Positions 7,493 through 15,049 of a DNA stretch of 64,000 bases are shown piece after piece. This DNA comes from DASXKD01 sp963734725. Its GTDB lineage: Bacteria; Actinomycetota; Actinomycetes; Streptosporangiales; Streptosporangiaceae. Position 1 is the first letter of the stretch, and each line of letters starts with the position of its first letter. The translations under genes and the position numbers were made by a program. The stretch lies in assembly GCA_963734725.1 (NCBI GenBank), contig CAVTIX010000020.1:62001-126000 (forward strand), written 5' to 3'. Under the pieces are notes generated by a model. The model was not told the DNA's origin. It worked only from the letters and a program-made list of their open reading frames with translations, and did no database searches.

Positions 7493-9027
7493 CCGCGGCG
7501 ACCGAGGCCCCGGCACGGCGCGCGCCGCCCCCGGCCGCAGGCGCGGTCCCGCTGACCGCGGCCCGGCTGCTGCGCTTGGAGCTGCGCCACAACGTGATGC
7601 CGTGGCTCCTGCCGCTGATCGCCGCGCTGTTCTGGTTCGACTCCTACCGGCCGAGCACGGCCATGCCGCCGTACTGGGTGCTGCGCGCGTTCTGGAACAT
7701 GGGGCAGGGCCACACGATCGTCGACTTCGCCCCGTTTGTGGCGGGCGTGGCCGCCTGGATGGGATCGCGGGACGGCCGCCGCGGCACCGGCGACCTGCTG
7801 ACCGCCGCCGCCCGGCCGCGCTGGGCGGTGCAACTCGCCACCTGGGCGGCGACCGCGATCTGGGCGGTCGGCGGCTACCTTGCCTTCGTCGGCGTCCTGT
7901 TCGCCGTTTACGCACACCAGGGCGTCCGGGGTGAGCCGCCGTGGTGGTGGCTCGCGGTCGGCGCGGCGGCGGTGCTGGCGCTCAGCGCGGCGGGCTTCGC
8001 CGTCGGCGTGTTCTATCCGAGCCGGTTTGCCGCGCCGCTGGCCGCGTTCGGCGCGCTGTTCGTGATGATGACGTCGTCACAGATCGGGTTCAGCCACACC
8101 AGCGGCTGGGCGCAAATCCTGCCGACCAACTCCAACGGCAACTTCCAGGCCGACTCTGGGTTGCTCTACCCCTGGCTGCCGGACCTGCCGATCGCCAGGA
8201 TCATGTTCCTGGCCGGGATCGCGGTCGCGGCGCTGGGCCTGCTCGGCCTGCCCGCCGCGGCGGGCGGGCCGCGGCTCCGGCGCGCCGCCGCCGTCGCTGC
8301 TCTCGCCGGTGTGGCCGCGGCGGGAACCGCGGCCGGGCTGGCCAGCACGGCCAAGCTCGGGCCGCATGGCCTGCTCATCCCCGCGCTGCACGACGCGGCG
8401 AACGACGAGCCCATCGCCTATGTCCCGGACTGCGCCGGGCCCGGGTTCCGGGTCTGCCTGAACCCGGACTACCGGTCCGACCTCGCGCACGTGACGGCGG
8501 CGCTGGCCCCGGTCGTCCGTGAGGTGGCCGGGCTGCCCGGCGCGCCGGTGCGAGCTGTCCAGACCGCCGCGCGCTACAGCGCCGGCGAGGGCCAGGGCGG
8601 CCAGGCGATGACGATCAGCGGTCACCCGCCGGTGCTCGGCATGCCGCTCGGCGCCCTCGGCCTGCCCGGCGCGTTCGGGTGGACCGACGGTGAGGTCGCC
8701 GGGCAGGTGCGGCTGCTGTTCGTGCACGCGTTCGTCGGCGCCGGGAGCGAGGTCGGCACGCTGGCGCAGCGGGCCGTGCAGGCGGCCTTGCTGCAGAATG
8801 CCGGCGTGCCGATCGCCGCGCAGCCGAGCCTGCTTGCCTTCGCCGGGCTCCCGTCGTGGGCACGGGTAACGGGAGGGCCGGCGCCAGGCCCGCATCGCGC
8901 GAACGGACCTGTCTACGCCGTGGCGAGGCGGCTCGCCGCGCTGCCGCCCGCCACCCGGCGAGCCTGGCTCGCGGCCCACCTGGCGGCGCTGCGGGCGGGC
9001 CAGCTGACCCTGGCGCGGCTGCCATGA
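7489..9027 (+). CDS. large membrane protein of the ABC operon (permease-like)
   Basis: A 512-residue protein. The N-terminal half has about six hydrophobic segments (for example WLLPLIAALFWFDSY, LAVGAAAVLALSAAGFAVGV), as in ABC-2 type permeases. After a last membrane segment near residue 285 comes a soluble domain of about 220 residues that contains a close cysteine pair (VPDCAGPGFRVCLNPDYR) and probably lies outside the cell. The start overlaps the ATPase stop (ATGA), and its own TGA overlaps the next ATG. The combination of permease and soluble domain suggests an exporter with an outside-facing accessory part. I know no named homologue. Confidence 0.7.
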   Translation: MTAATEAPARRAPPPAAGAVPLTAARLLRLELRHNVMPWLLPLIAALFWFDSYRPSTAMPPYWVLRAFWNMGQGHTIVDFAPFVAGVAAWMGSRDGRRGTGDLLTAAARPRWAVQLATWAATAIWAVGGYLAFVGVLFAVYAHQGVRGEPPWWWLAVGAAAVLALSAAGFAVGVFYPSRFAAPLAAFGALFVMMTSSQIGFSHTSGWAQILPTNSNGNFQADSGLLYPWLPDLPIARIMFLAGIAVAALGLLGLPAAAGGPRLRRAAAVAALAGVAAAGTAAGLASTAKLGPHGLLIPALHDAANDEPIAYVPDCAGPGFRVCLNPDYRSDLAHVTAALAPVVREVAGLPGAPVRAVQTAARYSAGEGQGGQAMTISGHPPVLGMPLGALGLPGAFGWTDGEVAGQVRLLFVHAFVGAGSEVGTLAQRAVQAALLQNAGVPIAAQPSLLAFAGLPSWARVTGGPAPGPHRANGPVYAVARRLAALPPATRRAWLAAHLAALRAGQLTLARLP

Positions 9028-9686
9028 CCGCCGCCGGGGTACGCCAGTCCGCGCCGGGCGCCGCCCCGGCGCGCGGCGCGGTCCACGGCTGGCTGCGCCT
9101 GGCCTGCCTGTACCTGATCAGCCGGCGGGCCCCGGCCGCGCTGGCGCTGCTGGCCGGGCTCGGTGCGCTGCTGTGGTCCGCGCTGCGCTGGCGCTGGACC
9201 ATCGCCGGCGGCCCCGCCGCCCAGCTCGTGATACCGCTGACGATCGAGACCGGCGCCGCCGCTGTCGTCGCGGTCACCGCGTACGGCCCGTTCGGCGAGC
9301 CAGAACGAGCCACCGGACGCTGGCTCCCCTACCTGCGGCTGGGCGCCATCGTCGTGCTGACCGCGGCCGCCGTCGGCCTACTAGCGGCCGGGGCGGCCGG
9401 GGGGGGCCTGCCCGGCGGCTTCCTGGCCCTGATGCGCAACGTCGCCGGGATCACCGGCATCGGCCTGCTCTCGGCCGCCGTGCTCGGCGGGGCATTCGCC
9501 TGGACCGGCCCGATGGCCTACCTGGTGCTCACCGAGACCGCGCTGGCGGGCAACGCCACCACGCCATGGCTCTGGCCCGCCCGGCCGCCGCACGACCTGG
9601 GCGGCGCACTCTGCGCGGCCGCCGTCTTCGCCGCCGGAGCCCTGCTCATTTCGGTGCGCGGCAGCCACGAATCCGTGCGCGACTGA
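9024..9686 (+). CDS. membrane protein, last gene of the sigma/ABC operon
   Basis: A 220-residue product with about five to six membrane segments (ALALLAGLGALLWSALRW, IVVLTAAAVGLLAAGAAGG). It begins within the stop of the preceding gene (ATGA). It has no recognisable domain; the position and topology fit a second membrane subunit of the ABC system. About 240 bp without a gene follow before the next start. Confidence 0.65.
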   Translation: MTAAGVRQSAPGAAPARGAVHGWLRLACLYLISRRAPAALALLAGLGALLWSALRWRWTIAGGPAAQLVIPLTIETGAAAVVAVTAYGPFGEPERATGRWLPYLRLGAIVVLTAAAVGLLAAGAAGGGLPGGFLALMRNVAGITGIGLLSAAVLGGAFAWTGPMAYLVLTETALAGNATTPWLWPARPPHDLGGALCAAAVFAAGALLISVRGSHESVRD

Positions 9687-9924
9687 AAGCCGCATGACCA
9701 ACCTGGCAGACGTCATGGACAGCGGGCTGGGTCGTGCGGCGCACCGGCCGACGAGTACCTTGAGAGGCGGCGACCGTCCGCGCCCAACCTCCGGCGGCCC
9801 GCCCCAGCCGGGTCATCCGATGGAGGCAAAGGGAGGCCCACCTCTCGGCCGGAACATTATTCGTTGATCGCGCGCCCGCCGCAGCGATCGCTGGGGGATC
9901 CCGGCAGGGACGCGGGAGACGATC

Positions 9925-11058
9925 ATGACCAAGCAGGCCGGTTTCAAACGGCGCGTGCGCGCCCGGATGGCCAAGACCGGCGAGTCGTACGCGACCGCCC
10001 GCCGCACGCTCCTGGCCGGGCGCCCGGGCACGACGCCGGATGACTCCCCGCTCGACTGGATGCCCGAGGCGCTGCACATCAGCAACGGCAGCGCCACCGA
10101 CGTGCCGGGGACCGGGCTCGCGCGGCGCGTGGTCTACTGGCGCGACATCTTGCACGAGGGGCCGGTGCCCGAGGCCGCGCCCGCCGAGCTGCGCCGGATC
10201 AGGGCCAAGTACCTCGCCGCCTACGAGGGCGTCGAGCGCGCCGAAGCGATGCGCCAGTTCGCCGAGCGGGATCAGGCCCTGGAGGCGAACCGCGGCGGGG
10301 AGTACGTGCTGTGGTTCGAGGCGGACCTGTACGACCAGCTGCAGATCACCGAGATCCTCGCTCGCCTGGCCGGCCTGGGCGTTCCCGCCGAGCGCGTCAC
10401 CTTGATCTGCATCGGCGAACACCCGGGCATCGCCCGTTTCGGCGGCCTCGGGGAGCTGACCGCCGAGCAGTTGCGCGAACTGCCGCACACGAACGCGTGC
10501 GCGCGGCTGACCCCGGCGGCGCTCGAGCTGGCCACCCGCGCGTGGGCGGCCTTCCGCGCGCCTGCCCCCGGGGGCCTGGGCGCCATCGCCGCCGCGCGGC
10601 TGGGCGAGCTGCGGTTCCTGGGCGAGGCGTTCGACCGGCTCAGCCGGGAGTACCCGGCGACGCGGGACGGCCTGTCGCTGACCGAGCGGCGGGTGCTGGC
10701 CGCAGTCGCCGACGGCGCGCCCGACGCCGGGACGGCCTTTGTGCGGGCCAGTGCGCGGGAGACGCGGCCGTACCTGGGAGACACCACGTGCTTTAGCCGG
10801 ATGGACCGGATGGCCCAAGGGCCGAACCCGCTGCTCCGCCTCGACCCGCCCGGCCGCCGCGTCGAGCGGACAACCGGCACGCGGCTGACCAGCGCCGGGG
10901 CGCGGGTACTGGCCGGCGAGGCCGACCAGATCGCCCTCAACGGCATCGACCGGTGGATCGGCGGCGTGCACCTGCAGGGCCACCACGTGCCGTGGCGCTG
11001 GGACGACGGCACCGAAACCATCATCGGTGTCCCCGGCAAGCCGGCCGGTCAAGGTTAG
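9925..11058 (+). CDS. DUF1835 domain-containing protein
   Basis: A 377-residue protein. After a basic N-terminus (MTKQAGFKRRVRARMAKTGE) comes a DUF1835-type region: EALHISNGSATDV, then VVYWRDILHEGPVP and YVLWFEADLYDQLQI. The family is widespread but lacks a defined biochemical role. The C-terminal part (LSLTERRVLAAVADGA) resembles a winged-helix segment, as seen in other members of this family. The ATG is preceded by GGGAGA. It stands alone, convergent with the next gene. The 240 bp upstream contain an AT-richer patch (ACATTATTCGTTGATC) that may hold the promoter. Confidence 0.75.
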   Translation: MTKQAGFKRRVRARMAKTGESYATARRTLLAGRPGTTPDDSPLDWMPEALHISNGSATDVPGTGLARRVVYWRDILHEGPVPEAAPAELRRIRAKYLAAYEGVERAEAMRQFAERDQALEANRGGEYVLWFEADLYDQLQITEILARLAGLGVPAERVTLICIGEHPGIARFGGLGELTAEQLRELPHTNACARLTPAALELATRAWAAFRAPAPGGLGAIAAARLGELRFLGEAFDRLSREYPATRDGLSLTERRVLAAVADGAPDAGTAFVRASARETRPYLGDTTCFSRMDRMAQGPNPLLRLDPPGRRVERTTGTRLTSAGARVLAGEADQIALNGIDRWIGGVHLQGHHVPWRWDDGTETIIGVPGKPAGQG

Positions 11059-11068
11059 TGGTCGCGCG

Positions 11069-11965
11069 TTAGCCGGGGTAGGGCAGTCCGGTCGGGTTGA
11101 TGTCGGGCAGCATGCCGGACGCGGCTACCGCGCGCACCGACGGCCGGAGCAGGGCAAGAACCTCCTCGATGCCCCGCTCGCCGAGCGCCGCCAGCCCCCC
11201 GGTCCACGCCCGCTCGTCGGTGTGCGCCTCGATCGTGTCCAGGACGGCGCGGCCGGCCGGGGTGAGGCTGAGAGCACTGTCCGGGGCGGCAGCACCGTCC
11301 GGGCCGGCGGCGCCGTCCCCGCTGAGCAGGCCGCGGGCGCGCAGCGCGCCCGCCGCGGCGGCCCACTCGCCCTCGGACCAGCCGCGCACCTGCCGGATCA
11401 CTGCCTGCGGGAACCGGCCCGCCGCGGCCTGCAGCAGGTGCGCCTCCAGCCCGGTGATGCCCTCGCTGACCATGGCTGCGATGTGCCCATCGCCACGGTG
11501 CTCGCGCAGCGTGGTGGCCAGTTGCCAGAGCCTGCCCAGCGCGTCGCCGGGCGGCGCGACGGCGGCGTTGGCCGCGAACAGCGGCCGGCCGGTCGGATCC
11601 GCGGCCTCGGCCACCGGACCGAGGATCGCGGCCGCCCGATCGCACGCATCCGGCTCCGCGCCGGCCTCCCGCAACGCGGCAGAGCTGACCCTGGCGCGCG
11701 CGTCCAGGCACGCCTGCGGCGTGGCGCGGGACCACGCGTCGGGCAGCGCCTTAGCGACCATGGCTGGCTGGAACCCGGCGAACGCCGCGATGACCGGACC
11801 AGCTGGCACCGGGCCGAGCGGCGCCGCCCGGAAGGCGAAGTAGGTCATCCAGAAACCCCTGAGGCCCAGCGCGATCCCGGCAGGCCGGACTCCCTCGGCG
11901 AAGTAGGTGACATCGTGCAGGGTTTCGAGGGCCGCCCACAGGCGGCGGGCGGGATGGTCGGGCAC
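11069..11965 (-). CDS. SCO6745-family protein
   Basis: A 298-residue, largely helical protein from GTG 11965. The N-terminus RRLWAALETLHDVTYFA and the region FRAAPLGPVPAGPVIAAF are typical of the actinobacterial SCO6745 family. The C-terminal half contains a winged-helix-like stretch (GWSEGEWAAAAGALRARGLL, then ALSLTPAGRAVLDTIE) resembling MarR-like domains. Biochemical role unknown. It converges with the DUF1835 gene, with only 10 bp between the stops. Confidence 0.75.
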   Translation of the reverse strand: MPDHPARRLWAALETLHDVTYFAEGVRPAGIALGLRGFWMTYFAFRAAPLGPVPAGPVIAAFAGFQPAMVAKALPDAWSRATPQACLDARARVSSAALREAGAEPDACDRAAAILGPVAEAADPTGRPLFAANAAVAPPGDALGRLWQLATTLREHRGDGHIAAMVSEGITGLEAHLLQAAAGRFPQAVIRQVRGWSEGEWAAAAGALRARGLLSGDGAAGPDGAAAPDSALSLTPAGRAVLDTIEAHTDERAWTGGLAALGERGIEEVLALLRPSVRAVAASGMLPDINPTGLPYPG

Positions 11966-12009
11966 GAGCGGAGTCTAACCTCGGCGCCCGCCCCGCCTCG
12001 CGCCCGGTG

Positions 12010-12738
12010 TCACCCCGAGGTGATCTGCGGCGGCGCCTCGCCCGTGCCAAGTTCGGCCTTGAGCGCGGCGAGCTCCTTGTCCACCTGAGCGTTCGTCCCG
12101 GCCTCTTCCAGTTCCTGCTGGATGTCGTCGGTCTCCCCGCCGACGTCTTCGAGCACGCCCGACTGGAGCAGCTCGTCCACGGCCTCGGCCCGGGCCTGCA
12201 TGGTGGCGATCTTGTCCGTGGCCCGCTGGATGTCCGCCCCGGTGTCGTTGAAGGTCGTAGAGATGCCCGCGGCGGTCGCGCCGATGTCGCTCTCCGCCTT
12301 CGCAGCACTGTACTGGGCCTTCAGCACCTCCTTCTGGGTGCGGAAGGTGTTCACCCGCTGCTGCAGCGCCGCGAGGGTGTGCTCCAGTTTCTCCTGCTCC
12401 TCGGCAAGCTGCTGGCGTTGCGACTCCATGCCGTCGATCTGGGTCTGAGCGGCGGCTTTGCGGGACAGGGCCTCGCGCGCCAGGTCCTCCCTGCCCTGGG
12501 CCAGCGCCGCCTTGGCCTGGTCCTGGAGGTGCTCGATCGTGTTCTGGAGCTGCTTTTCCTGAAGCTCGATCTGCTTACGGGACCCGGTGATCGCCACGAG
12601 TCCCCGCTTGACCTGGGTGATCTGGTCGAGCATCTGCTCGTAGGACAGATCGAGCATCTCGTCAGGCCTCTCGGCGGCGTCGAGCGCCTTGTTGGCCTTG
12701 GCCTGCACTATTTGGTGCGCCCGCTGGAAGAGGCCCAT
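12010..12738 (-). CDS. PspA/IM30 family protein
   Basis: A 242-residue, almost wholly alpha-helical coiled-coil protein starting MGLFQRAHQIVQAKANKALD, the hallmark N-terminus of PspA/IM30. The long heptad-rich stretch (KQIELQEKQLQNTIEHLQDQ) forms the ESCRT-III-like hairpin that oligomerises on membranes. Such proteins protect the cell envelope under membrane stress. Length is normal. The start has GAGGAG about 11 nt upstream. It diverges from the Clp_N/HTH gene across 195 bp. Confidence 0.88.
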   Translation of the reverse strand: MGLFQRAHQIVQAKANKALDAAERPDEMLDLSYEQMLDQITQVKRGLVAITGSRKQIELQEKQLQNTIEHLQDQAKAALAQGREDLAREALSRKAAAQTQIDGMESQRQQLAEEQEKLEHTLAALQQRVNTFRTQKEVLKAQYSAAKAESDIGATAAGISTTFNDTGADIQRATDKIATMQARAEAVDELLQSGVLEDVGGETDDIQQELEEAGTNAQVDKELAALKAELGTGEAPPQITSG

Positions 12739-12886
12739 GGGATGTGCTCCTCATCTTTGACGGCGGAGCCGTGCTGATTTCCGCTGGGTGAGCCGGCTAT
12801 GCCGGGCCGGCCCGGCGGCTGGCCCCGATACCTCGAAGGCTACCGCCGCGGTTTCCAGGCGCCGCATTCCCGTGGCGCTTCTACGC

Positions 12887-12931
12887 GTCAACTTCAGGTT
12901 GACGAATGACGATGGTCAACCTATGGTTGAC
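12887..12931. promoter_or_regulatory. two GTCAAC-N5-GTTGAC inverted repeats at the start of the Clp_N/HTH gene
   Basis: Two perfect dyads with the same arms and 5-bp spacers lie at 12887-12903 and 12915-12931, 28 bp apart. The second ends 2 bp before the ATG at 12934, so a bound protein would block translation start or transcription. The gene they precede encodes its own helix-turn-helix, which suggests autoregulation. The overlap with the ATG region also leaves little room for a ribosome site, so a leaderless transcript starting near the ATG is possible. Confidence 0.75.
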
Positions 12932-12933
12932 GC

Positions 12934-13674
12934 ATGGGGAAGCCAGCGCGCATGACCGGCCCGGTGCGGCTCGACGACCTGATCGAGGCCATCAAGAAGG
13001 TCCACTCCGACCCGCTCGAACAACTCACCGACGCGGTCATCGCCGCCGACCACCTGGGTGACGTCGCGGACCACCTGATCGGCCACTTCGTGGACCAGGC
13101 GCGGCGCTCGGGCGCATCCTGGACCGACATAGGCCACAGCATGGGGGTCACCAAGCAGGCGGCGCAAAAACGCTTCGTCCCCAAGGACCCCGGGCAGGTG
13201 CCCGACCTCGATGCCAGCGAGGGCTTCTCCCGGTTTACCCCACGGGCGCGCAACGCCGTGATGGTGGCCCAGAACGAGGCCCGCGCGGCGGGGCACGACC
13301 AGATCAGGCCGGAGCACCTGCTGCTCGGGCTGCTGAGCGACCCGCAGTCACTCGCCGCCGCCGCGATCGTGGAACTCGGCGTGCCGCTCGCCACGGTGCG
13401 CCAGGCCGTCACCGCCGCGCTGCCGCCACCGGCTGGCGAGGTGCCCGCCCTGATCCCGTTCGACCAGCAAACGCGCAAGGTGCTGGAACTTACCTTCCGC
13501 GAGGCTCTGCGCCTGGGCCACAACCACATCGGAACCGAGCACATCCTGCTCGCCCTGCTGGAACGGGAGGACAGCGGAGGCGTCCTCAGCGGGCTCGGCA
13601 TCGGCAAGGCCGCCGCGCAGGCCCGCCTCGCCGCGTCCCTGGCCGCCATCCAGGCTGCCCACCAGACGGAGTGA
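12934..13674 (+). CDS. Clp N-terminal domain protein with HTH
   Basis: A 246-residue protein. Residues about 1-80 hold a helix-turn-helix like segment (GASWTDIGHSMGVTKQAAQK). Residues about 90-240 hold two Clp_N repeats: FTPRARNAVMVAQNEAR with PEHLLLGLLSDPQS, and TRKVLELTFREALRLGHNHI with TEHILLALLERED. These are the substrate/adaptor-binding repeats found at the N-terminus of ClpA/ClpC, but no AAA+ ATPase follows. It may couple a protease-substrate signal to DNA binding. The two inverted repeats at its start are likely its own operators. Confidence 0.85.
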   Translation: MGKPARMTGPVRLDDLIEAIKKVHSDPLEQLTDAVIAADHLGDVADHLIGHFVDQARRSGASWTDIGHSMGVTKQAAQKRFVPKDPGQVPDLDASEGFSRFTPRARNAVMVAQNEARAAGHDQIRPEHLLLGLLSDPQSLAAAAIVELGVPLATVRQAVTAALPPPAGEVPALIPFDQQTRKVLELTFREALRLGHNHIGTEHILLALLEREDSGGVLSGLGIGKAAAQARLAASLAAIQAAHQTE

Positions 13675-13683
13675 CGAGGGGGG

Positions 13684-14769
13684 CTACCGGAAGACCATGC
13701 TCGAGACGTCGAGCGGGCGCGCGAGGGAGCCGTAGAAGGACATCAGGTCCGCGACGCGCTGCAGGCTGGACACCCGCAGCGAGGTGGGATACGCGCCCAC
13801 GGTGATCAGCGAAGCAGTCTCGCGGCTCATCCCCGCATAGTGGGTGAGCGCGTTGTTCAGCGGCGCCGGCTGGTTGGCGCTGGCCTGGGCACGCATTAGC
13901 GCGGCATGGAAGGCGGCCAGCACGTCCTGATGCTGCTTGGCGTATGAAGCCGATGCGAAGTAGCCATCCAGCGGAAGGTTCACCGTCTCACCACTGCAGG
14001 CATCGAGCACGGTGCGCGCGCCAATCTGGCTCTCGGCCTGGTAGATCTGGGGCTCGGTCACCAGGATGGCGTCTACGGCGCCACTCTTGAGCGCGCTGAT
14101 CAGCTGGTCCTCCGGCATCGGCTGAAAGCGCACCCTGGCCAGCCGGACGCCGTCGTTCTCCAGGACCGATGACGCGGCCACGGTCTCCAGGCTGTAGGGC
14201 GGGTTAGGGCCCTTATAGGGCATCAGCTGCGGCTCTGCCGTGCCGATGGTCTTGCCCTCCAAGTTCTGTGGGGTGGTGATCCGGGAATCCGGCCTGACCA
14301 GCACGTCCATGATGTCGGGCGCGGCGTCGTAGCCGTCGGCGAGCACGACCATGGGCACCGCGGCGTCATTCGGCTTCTTGCTCGTAGCAGAAGCTGGCGC
14401 AGTCGCCTGCTCCTGGGCGTAGAAAAAGCTGGCGTAGTCGCCTGCGGCGACGTTCGCCGCGCCGCTGTGCAGCGCGGCCACCTCGGCTGCCGCGGTTGGG
14501 TACGAGCGGATGTGAACGGTCAGGCCTGCCTGCCGGAAAAGCCCTTCTTGCTGGGCGACGTACAACGGCGCGTCCCCCACCCCGCGCACCGATGCCACGG
14601 TGATCGAGGATCCCGCCGGCGCCTGCTCCAATGCTCCCGAAGAACCGGACCCGGGCAGCTGGCAACCGGCCAGCAGCACCGCCGACGCGGCCGCGCAGCC
14701 CGCCGCGATCCGGGCACGACCGCTGCTCCAGGGTCGCGCCGGCCAGCGGCGTGCGGATACCATCTTCAT
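13684..14769 (-). CDS. ABC transporter substrate-binding lipoprotein (SsuA/NMT1 type)
   Basis: A 361-residue product with a lipoprotein signal (AAGCAAASAVLLAGCQLPGS; lipobox Leu-Ala-Gly-Cys). The mature part starts ITVASVRGVGDAPLYVAQQE followed by GLFRQAGLTVHIRS, the typical opening of SsuA/TauA/NMT1 binding proteins for sulfonates, nitrate or thiamine precursors, with GAANVAAGDYASFFY as second motif. No permease or ATPase is next to it. It diverges from the NIT-domain kinase gene, so it could act as the sensing partner of that kinase, but this is inference from position. Ligand unknown. Confidence 0.82.
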   Translation of the reverse strand: MKMVSARRWPARPWSSGRARIAAGCAAASAVLLAGCQLPGSGSSGALEQAPAGSSITVASVRGVGDAPLYVAQQEGLFRQAGLTVHIRSYPTAAAEVAALHSGAANVAAGDYASFFYAQEQATAPASATSKKPNDAAVPMVVLADGYDAAPDIMDVLVRPDSRITTPQNLEGKTIGTAEPQLMPYKGPNPPYSLETVAASSVLENDGVRLARVRFQPMPEDQLISALKSGAVDAILVTEPQIYQAESQIGARTVLDACSGETVNLPLDGYFASASYAKQHQDVLAAFHAALMRAQASANQPAPLNNALTHYAGMSRETASLITVGAYPTSLRVSSLQRVADLMSFYGSLARPLDVSSMVFR

Positions 14770-15049
14770 CGCCCCCCGGCGCCAGACAGCAGATTCTGGC
14801 AGTTCAGGACAGCTTGCTCCGGCAGAGCGTACCTCGACTTGTGGCTACGACTGAGCAAACGTCCCAAATTGCCGACACTTCGCTCGTCGCGCCGGTTTAC
14901 TGGTGCAGGGTGGCGAACAGCTAGGCCGGTCACGGTGGCCGGTGCCGTGGCCGCTAACGCCGCCAGGGAGGGCGCGACACCATGGCGCTTGGGTTTCTGA
15001 CAAGAATCGTCGAGCTTGGACCGCCGCACGGGTGAAGGACACACAAGCG

